Below the pieces are notes generated by a model, which was given only the letters and a program-made list of their open reading frames with translations, ran no database searches and was not told the origin of the DNA. Of a stretch of 64,000 bases of DNA, positions 59,584 through 64,000 are shown one piece after another. This DNA comes from Yeosuana sp043876835 (GTDB lineage: Bacteria > Bacteroidota > Bacteroidia > Flavobacteriales > Flavobacteriaceae), in the NCBI RefSeq assembly GCF_043876835.1, contig NZ_JBAWJZ010000007.1:1-64000 (forward strand). Direction: 5' to 3'. Position numbers and translations under genes: made by a program. Every line of letters begins with the position of its first letter. The stretch's first letter is position 1.

Positions 59584-60489
59584 GTGAAAGGCAATCTGAA
59601 AAAAAATTTTGTTTGTGGTGGTGTTTCTTATAACGCTATTATCACCTTACCTGATTTTTTTGAGCCCAAGCCCCAAACCATTCACTCCTGTCATTACAAT
59701 GAAACCATTGGTAACACTGGAGCGGGTAAAGCTTTAGCACTTTCAAAATTAGGTTTTCATACCACGTTTCATACCTTATTTGGCGCGGATGAATACACAA
59801 ATAAAGTGAAGTTGTACTTAAATCAACCTAATCTTGATGTTTTGTATGTTATTGATCCAAACGGAACAGAAAGACATTTGAATATTTTGAATTCAAAAGG
59901 TGAACGTATTTCTATTTTCACAAATCCAAGCTCTGAAAACCCATTGATTGAATATAAACAGTATCGTAAAAAGATTGAAGCATCTGATTATGTCGTAATT
60001 AATATTTCAAACTATTGCAGAAATTTTCTACCAATGTGTAAAGAATTAAATAAAGAGGTTTGGACTGATTTACATGATTACGATGGAAGTAATTCTTATC
60101 ATCAAGATTTTATTGATGCATCTGATTATATCTTTTTTAGTTCTGAAAATATTAAAGGCTATAAATCATTTATGGTACAAATGATTGAAGTGGGGAAAAA
60201 ACTTGTTGTTTGTACTCATGGTGGCAATGGAGCAACAATATACCCAAAAAAAAAAGAGTGGATTTATGAACCTGATCTACTAGATTTTGCTCTAATAAAT
60301 AGTAATGGCGCAGGCGATAGCTTTTTCTCTGGGTTCCTTTATGCGTATTCAAATGGTAAAATAATACAAGAATGTATGAAATTTGGGGCTATTGCAGGAG
60401 CATTATGCGTTAATTCCGGTGAATTGGTTTCAGAAAATTTAAATAAAAATATACTCGAAACAAATTACCTAGAATACTATCAGATATGA
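59584..60489 (+). CDS. PfkB-family carbohydrate kinase
   Basis: The 301-residue protein (GTG start at 59584) has the ribokinase fold pattern: VCGGVSYNAIITLPDFFEPK at the start, GNTGAGKALALSKLGF as the first glycine-rich substrate motif, VVCTHGGNGATIYP, and the signature NSNGAGDSFFSGFLYAYSNG with the catalytic Asp. The substrate sugar or nucleoside is unknown. It is cytoplasmic. It ends 29 bp from the convergent Crp/Fnr gene. Confidence 0.9.
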   Translation: MKGNLKKNFVCGGVSYNAIITLPDFFEPKPQTIHSCHYNETIGNTGAGKALALSKLGFHTTFHTLFGADEYTNKVKLYLNQPNLDVLYVIDPNGTERHLNILNSKGERISIFTNPSSENPLIEYKQYRKKIEASDYVVINISNYCRNFLPMCKELNKEVWTDLHDYDGSNSYHQDFIDASDYIFFSSENIKGYKSFMVQMIEVGKKLVVCTHGGNGATIYPKKKEWIYEPDLLDFALINSNGAGDSFFSGFLYAYSNGKIIQECMKFGAIAGALCVNSGELVSENLNKNILETNYLEYYQI

Positions 60490-60518
60490 TATAGCAATTT
60501 TTAGAGTATTCGAACAGC

Positions 60519-61094
60519 TTACTTTTTAGCCACACGTTTTCTGATTCTGCTCAGTGATTCGGGTTTTATGCCTAGATAGCTTGCAAGGTGGTATTGTGGA
60601 ACACGTTGTATTAAATCGGGTCTGGCTTTTAGGAGGTTTCTATAACGAGTCTCTGGGCTAGAAGTAATAAATTTTGCTAATGCGTCTTGTTGTTCACCAA
60701 AATCATCTTCCATTGACATTCTGCATAAAGATTCATATTTCGGAACGCGCTCAAATAATTCTTGCTCCTTATCATAATTTAAAACCGCTAATCTACAATC
60801 TTCAACACATTCAAAATAATGATTGGCTGGTGTTTTGTTTTTATAACTTTGCAATGATGAAATGGATTCATCTTCTACGTAAAACTCTGTGGTTCGTTCT
60901 TCACCATCAATGATATAATATTTTCTGATACATCCTTGAATAACAAAATATGAATCTCTGGAAATCTGTCCTTCCTTTAAGAGAATAATACCTTTTTTAA
61001 ATTCTTTAATTGGAATACATTCAGCAAAAGCAAAAGCCTCTTCATCAGAAAGTTCAAGGTGTCTTGAGATTAATTTTACGATTTCATTTTGCAT
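60519..61094 (-). CDS. Crp/Fnr-family transcriptional regulator
   Basis: The start is placed at 61094 (MQNEIVKLISRHLELSDEEA), the usual N-terminus of the family. The longer frame to 61229 would overlap the MFS gene by 100 bp. The 191-residue product has the nucleotide-binding-type roll (EFKKGIILLKEGQISRDSYF, VIQGCIRKYYIIDGEERTTE) and a C-terminal helix-turn-helix (VPQYHLASYLGIKPESLSRI). It has no iron-sulfur Cys cluster. It is last in the minus-strand run from 64000 and may regulate it. Confidence 0.9.
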   Translation of the reverse strand: MQNEIVKLISRHLELSDEEAFAFAECIPIKEFKKGIILLKEGQISRDSYFVIQGCIRKYYIIDGEERTTEFYVEDESISSLQSYKNKTPANHYFECVEDCRLAVLNYDKEQELFERVPKYESLCRMSMEDDFGEQQDALAKFITSSPETRYRNLLKARPDLIQRVPQYHLASYLGIKPESLSRIRKRVAKK

Positions 61095-61129
61095 TAAATA
61101 CTTATTAGCCTGGGCCAAGTTAGCAAATG

Positions 61130-62350
61130 TTATGTTAACAAACAACGGTCCTTGACTGCAGTATTGTTTTTTGAGTTTATGTTTGGTAGTAAGAAACAAA
61201 CAACTCCAATTAAAGGAAGAAATGAACATAATTGATACACAAAACTAATGGACTTAAAGTCTGCCAATAGTCCAATGAGCGCTGATCCTATTGCAGCAAC
61301 ACCAAAAGCAAACCCATAAAACAACCCCGAGATCACACCTAGCTTTTGAGGTAATAATTCTTGGGCATAGGACATAATTGCAGGAAAGGCCGATGCCATT
61401 ATTAATCCAATAATTACCATTAGGACATCTGTATAAAACAAATTTACATAAGGTAAGCACACTATAAATGGTGTCGCACCAAAAACAGAAAACCATATAA
61501 CATATAAACGACCGAACTTGTCACCTAATGGCCCTCCAAGAATAGTCCCCAACATGTATGAAAATAAATAAAGAAAAAGATGTGTTTGCGATTGTTCAAT
61601 GGTCAGATTAAATTTCTCTATTAAGTAGAAACAATAATAATTTGAAAGGCTTGCGGCATAAATAAATTTTGAGAAAATTATTAATAATAATATTCCAATT
61701 ATAATTTTTAATTTCCTCTTTGAAAACGAGATGCTTGGCATTGAATGTTCGTTAAACTTGTAAGAAATCTTGGTTTCTAAATGCTTTTTATACCAAGCTG
61801 TGATTTTTTTTAGAAGAAAAAAACCGATTATTAAAGGAAGTATAAATATGTTTACATATTGTTTTGAGTTAGGTAAAACCAAAATTGTTACTAATATAGG
61901 AGCAATAGCTGTTCCTAAATTACCACCTATTTGAAATATCGATTGTGCCACTCCAATCTTTCCTCCTGAAGCCAAATTAGCAATACGACTGGATTCAGGA
62001 TGAAAGATCGCTGACCCTATCCCTATTAGAATACAGGATACAATTAAGTAAGCAAAACTGAAGGCATAAGACAACAATAGGACTCCAAATATTGTTAAAA
62101 CCAATCCATACATTTGTGCATAAACTTTAGGGTTTTTATCTGTATAATAGCCTACCAAAGGTTGTAAAATAGAAGCACTAAATTGAAATGCAAAGGTTAT
62201 GAATCCAATTTGCCCAAAAGAAAGTTGAAAACTTTCTTTTAATAAAGGAAATATTGAAGGTATTACTCCCTGTATCAAATCATTTATAAGGTGTGAAAAA
62301 CTTATTAAATAAATAATGTGAAAAGAGTTTTTTGAATCAATGACCTGCAT
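61130..62350 (-). CDS. MFS transporter, fosmidomycin-resistance (Fsr) type
   Basis: The 406-residue protein has 12 hydrophobic segments and the Fsr pattern: SFSHLINDLIQGVIPSIFPL at the start, LQPLVGYYTDKNPKVYAQ in the loop between helices 2 and 3, IGIGSAIFHPESSRIANLAS in helix 4 and GNLGTAIAPILV in helix 5. GGPLGDKFGR lies in the second half. It exports small drugs or natural metabolites in exchange for protons. The true substrate is unknown. It follows the nitroreductase by 71 bp. Confidence 0.9.
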   Translation of the reverse strand: MQVIDSKNSFHIIYLISFSHLINDLIQGVIPSIFPLLKESFQLSFGQIGFITFAFQFSASILQPLVGYYTDKNPKVYAQMYGLVLTIFGVLLLSYAFSFAYLIVSCILIGIGSAIFHPESSRIANLASGGKIGVAQSIFQIGGNLGTAIAPILVTILVLPNSKQYVNIFILPLIIGFFLLKKITAWYKKHLETKISYKFNEHSMPSISFSKRKLKIIIGILLLIIFSKFIYAASLSNYYCFYLIEKFNLTIEQSQTHLFLYLFSYMLGTILGGPLGDKFGRLYVIWFSVFGATPFIVCLPYVNLFYTDVLMVIIGLIMASAFPAIMSYAQELLPQKLGVISGLFYGFAFGVAAIGSALIGLLADFKSISFVYQLCSFLPLIGVVCFLLPNINSKNNTAVKDRCLLT

Positions 62351-62421
62351 AATTCTTCAATTTATTATATTGATTTTCAAAAAAATTAGAAATCCATCAA
62401 GAATATAGAATCTCATTGATC

Positions 62422-63051
62422 TTAAGTTTCTTGAAACAATAAGTTGAATGGTTTTCTAACTTTTTTTGCGCCTATAGTATGGTCCTGATTGTGTCTGTAA
62501 CCTACCGGAGCAATAACAGCAGCATTGAGACCTTGAGCTTCAAGATTTAAAATTTTGTTATAAGCTTCTGGTTCAAATCCCTCCATAGGGCAAGCATCTA
62601 TTTTTAATTCGGCACAAGCATTTAAAAGATTTCCAAGAGCTAAATAGGTTTGTGATTTTAGCCAACTTGTTTTTTCTTCTGGTGTTTTTTCGTTTAGTTT
62701 CTCTTTTATAAAATCGCCATAGCCATTCAATCGTTCTATATCTAAATTGCGAGTCTTTGCTGTTTGCTTTATAAAAGTGTCAATGTCTGTTGGAGATACA
62801 TTTGTATAATTACAAAACACAAATAAGTGTGATGCATCTGTAATCTGACTTTGATTCCAAGACACTGGTTTTAATTGCTCTCTAATTTCAGAATTTTCAA
62901 TTATCAAGATTTTATACAATTGTAATCCATAAGACGAAACCGATAATTGAATTGCTTCTTTCAGTTTTTCAATGTCATTAGCTGATACTTTTTTTGAGCT
63001 ATCGAATTTTTTTGTGGCATAGCGCCAGTTTAAATTTTTAATAAGTTCCAT
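62422..63051 (-). CDS. NAD(P)H nitroreductase, NfsB-like
   Basis: The 209-residue protein has the FMN-binding nitroreductase pattern: NWRYATKKFDSSKKVSANDI at the start, AIQLSVSSYGLQLYKILIIE, TYLALGNLLNACAELKIDAC, PMEGFEPEAYNKIL and PVGYRHNQD near the end. It forms a dimer with FMN and reduces nitro or quinone compounds. It is 5 bp after the GNAT gene, so the two are cotranscribed. Confidence 0.92.
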   Translation of the reverse strand: MELIKNLNWRYATKKFDSSKKVSANDIEKLKEAIQLSVSSYGLQLYKILIIENSEIREQLKPVSWNQSQITDASHLFVFCNYTNVSPTDIDTFIKQTAKTRNLDIERLNGYGDFIKEKLNEKTPEEKTSWLKSQTYLALGNLLNACAELKIDACPMEGFEPEAYNKILNLEAQGLNAAVIAPVGYRHNQDHTIGAKKVRKPFNLLFQET

Positions 63052-63056
63052 TTTGT

Positions 63057-63785
63057 TTAATTTTTTAATTCGTAATTTTTCATTGTAAAATCGACCGTAA
63101 AACCAAGTTGTTCATACATCCCTTTTGCCATTTTTGAAGCTTGCAAAGTGGCATATTCGGCATCTGACCGCATGGCTTCATTTAATATGTAATGCATAAT
63201 TTCTTTAGCATATCCTTTTCCTCGGGAATTTGTCGGAACCCCTAAACTATGGATACCTGCAACCCGATTGGTTTGATGTAAAATAATAGTTCCAACAGGC
63301 TCTTTGTTATCGAAGGCTAGGTAGTATTTTATGCTAGGCATGGTTTTTAAAACAGTGTCCTTGCTAATTAAATAACCAAAAGAGTTTTTGAATGTTTGGC
63401 TCCAAATCTTAGCTTCGGTCTCACTGGTTACCATCGTAAATTCAAGCCTGGTAGGTTGCGGAAACGACTGGGAGAGTTTTAAGCTCATGCCAGGCAAAGC
63501 CGAAGTTAATTTAAAACCGAAATCTTCAATAAGGTCATCGTGATTGGTATCTGAATGTTCAAAAGTTGCAAACCGAATTTTAAGATCTGAGTGCTGTATA
63601 AAATCTCGTATACTTTTTACTATTTCGATTGTAAGGTCCTGATTGGACCATATTTTGTTGGGCCACTCCGAATGGTTTATAAGGCTATAGCTAATTACAT
63701 TATCTGTAGCAAATCCAGTAAAAGGTTTACCTGCCATAGCCCAGAGGTTGGTTAAATTGTTAATATTAGTTTTTACTGTGTTCAT
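63057..63785 (-). CDS. GNAT-family N-acetyltransferase
   Basis: The 242-residue protein has a C-terminal GNAT domain (about 115-242) with PVGTIILHQTNRVAGIHSLG, the acetyl-CoA loop VPTNSRGKGYAKEIMHYILN and the ending YATLQASKMAKGMYEQLGFT. The first 110 residues form a less conserved domain that may be a second, degenerate GNAT fold (FATFEHSDTNHDDLIEDFGF). The acceptor is unknown. It is 8 bp after the transporter gene and 5 bp before the nitroreductase. Confidence 0.88.
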   Translation of the reverse strand: MNTVKTNINNLTNLWAMAGKPFTGFATDNVISYSLINHSEWPNKIWSNQDLTIEIVKSIRDFIQHSDLKIRFATFEHSDTNHDDLIEDFGFKLTSALPGMSLKLSQSFPQPTRLEFTMVTSETEAKIWSQTFKNSFGYLISKDTVLKTMPSIKYYLAFDNKEPVGTIILHQTNRVAGIHSLGVPTNSRGKGYAKEIMHYILNEAMRSDAEYATLQASKMAKGMYEQLGFTVDFTMKNYELKN

Positions 63786-63793
63786 CTTTTCTG

Positions 63794-64000
63794 TTATTTA
63801 GTATTTATTAGTACAATGCCAATTAGCATTGCTAAAGTTCCTATAAGCCTTTTGGTCGTGATGGGTTCAACGGGTAAATTGAGCCAACCAAATTTTCCTG
63901 CGATTAACGAAAAGATAAGTTGTCCGCAGAGCCCAAGAGCAATCATTCTAGAAATACCTATTTTAGGAATGGTGTAGAAGTAGATAGAAATTCCAATGAC
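63794..64000 (-). CDS. DMT-superfamily YdcZ-type transporter, C-terminal part (cut by window edge)
   Basis: The last 68 residues are visible, ending at a TAA at 63794-63796. They read VIGISIYFYTIPKIGISRMI, then ALGLCGQLIFSLIAGKFGWL, NLPVEPITTKRLIGTLAMLI and GIVLINTK. This is the pattern of the last helices of the YdcZ/DUF606 group of drug/metabolite transporters. The rest lies outside the window. It is 8 bp upstream of the GNAT start codon and so probably leads the operon. Confidence 0.78.
   Translation of the reverse strand, partial: VIGISIYFYTIPKIGISRMIALGLCGQLIFSLIAGKFGWLNLPVEPITTKRLIGTLAMLIGIVLINTK

Noticed and set aside
45346..60489. Single biosynthetic gene cluster spanning the plus-strand genes
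   Set aside because: The genes are mostly single units with wide gaps and no common pathway or core biosynthetic enzyme; only 49154-50191 and 54297-58323 look like small operons.
61095..61229. Longer N-terminus for the right-hand Crp/Fnr regulator
   Set aside because: It overlaps the MFS gene, and the normal family start MQNEIVKL is at 61094.

Overview
The window is from a member of the Bacteroidota, almost certainly the family Flavobacteriaceae. The evidence is an AT-rich genome, a SusC/SusD pair, a hybrid two-component system with an AraC output domain, a type IX secretion C-terminal sorting domain, Bacteroidota-type lipoprotein signals and the NagB-PIG-L fusion. No rRNA, tRNA, CRISPR array or prophage was recognised. 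The species cannot be named from the sequence alone.

Region 1 (1-44023) is a roughly 44-kb locus for degrading protein N-glycans. Its core is a colinear minus-strand block from 40069 to 16847: GH92, a sodium:solute symporter, GH130, a CBM9-like lipoprotein, a GHL10-type putative glycosidase, GH92, glycosylasparaginase, GH20, GH29, GH92, GH92, a PNGase F-like amidase, the scar of a deleted GH3 gene, GH125 and GH18. It is followed by susC and susD (16596-11787). An IS6-family element separates this block from a second minus-strand unit, a GH2 beta-mannosidase-type enzyme and a frameshifted FHS-family permease (10763-6881). Further left are the hybrid sensor/regulator (2890-6861), a small secreted protein with a sorting domain (1888-2616), and a permease gene followed by the start of a second nagB (1462-1). 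On the right, a LytS/LytTR pair (40183-41968) diverges from the GH92 operon, and a second nagB closes the region.

Inferred pathway: the PNGase F-like enzyme and the GH18 release glycans from glycopeptides. SusCD imports them. Four GH92 enzymes and GH125 strip alpha-mannose, GH20 strips GlcNAc and GH29 strips fucose. Glycosylasparaginase cleaves residual GlcNAc-Asn. Manb1,4GlcNAc is either hydrolysed in the periplasm by GH2, or carried in by the symporter and phosphorolysed by GH130. GlcNAc enters through a NagP-like permease and ends at GlcN6P deaminase. No sialidase, beta-galactosidase or sulfatase is present, so the likely substrates are high-mannose, paucimannose and core-fucosylated glycans. 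A hand-found motif of about 28 bp (two ACC cores exactly 21 bp apart) precedes three of the flanking units. It is a candidate operator for the AraC-type regulator.

Region 2 (44024-46678) is debris: an epoxide-hydrolase C-terminal fragment, two decayed IS6-family copies and unidentified coding scraps around one intact FMN-reductase-like gene.

Region 3 (46699-60489, plus strand) is a loose set of mostly single-gene units: a Crp/Fnr regulator, beta-lactamase-like, isochorismatase-like, methyltransferase, several alpha/beta hydrolases, DOMON, DUF4386, amidohydrolase, CHMI-like, SDR and PfkB genes. It also holds a duplicated repeat of about 74 bp, a perfect FNR-type box and a structured intergenic segment ending in a 34-bp perfect palindrome.

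Region 4 (60519-64000, minus strand) is an apparent operon: a YdcZ-type transporter (cut by the window edge), a GNAT acetyltransferase, a nitroreductase, a fosmidomycin-resistance-type MFS transporter and a Crp/Fnr regulator.
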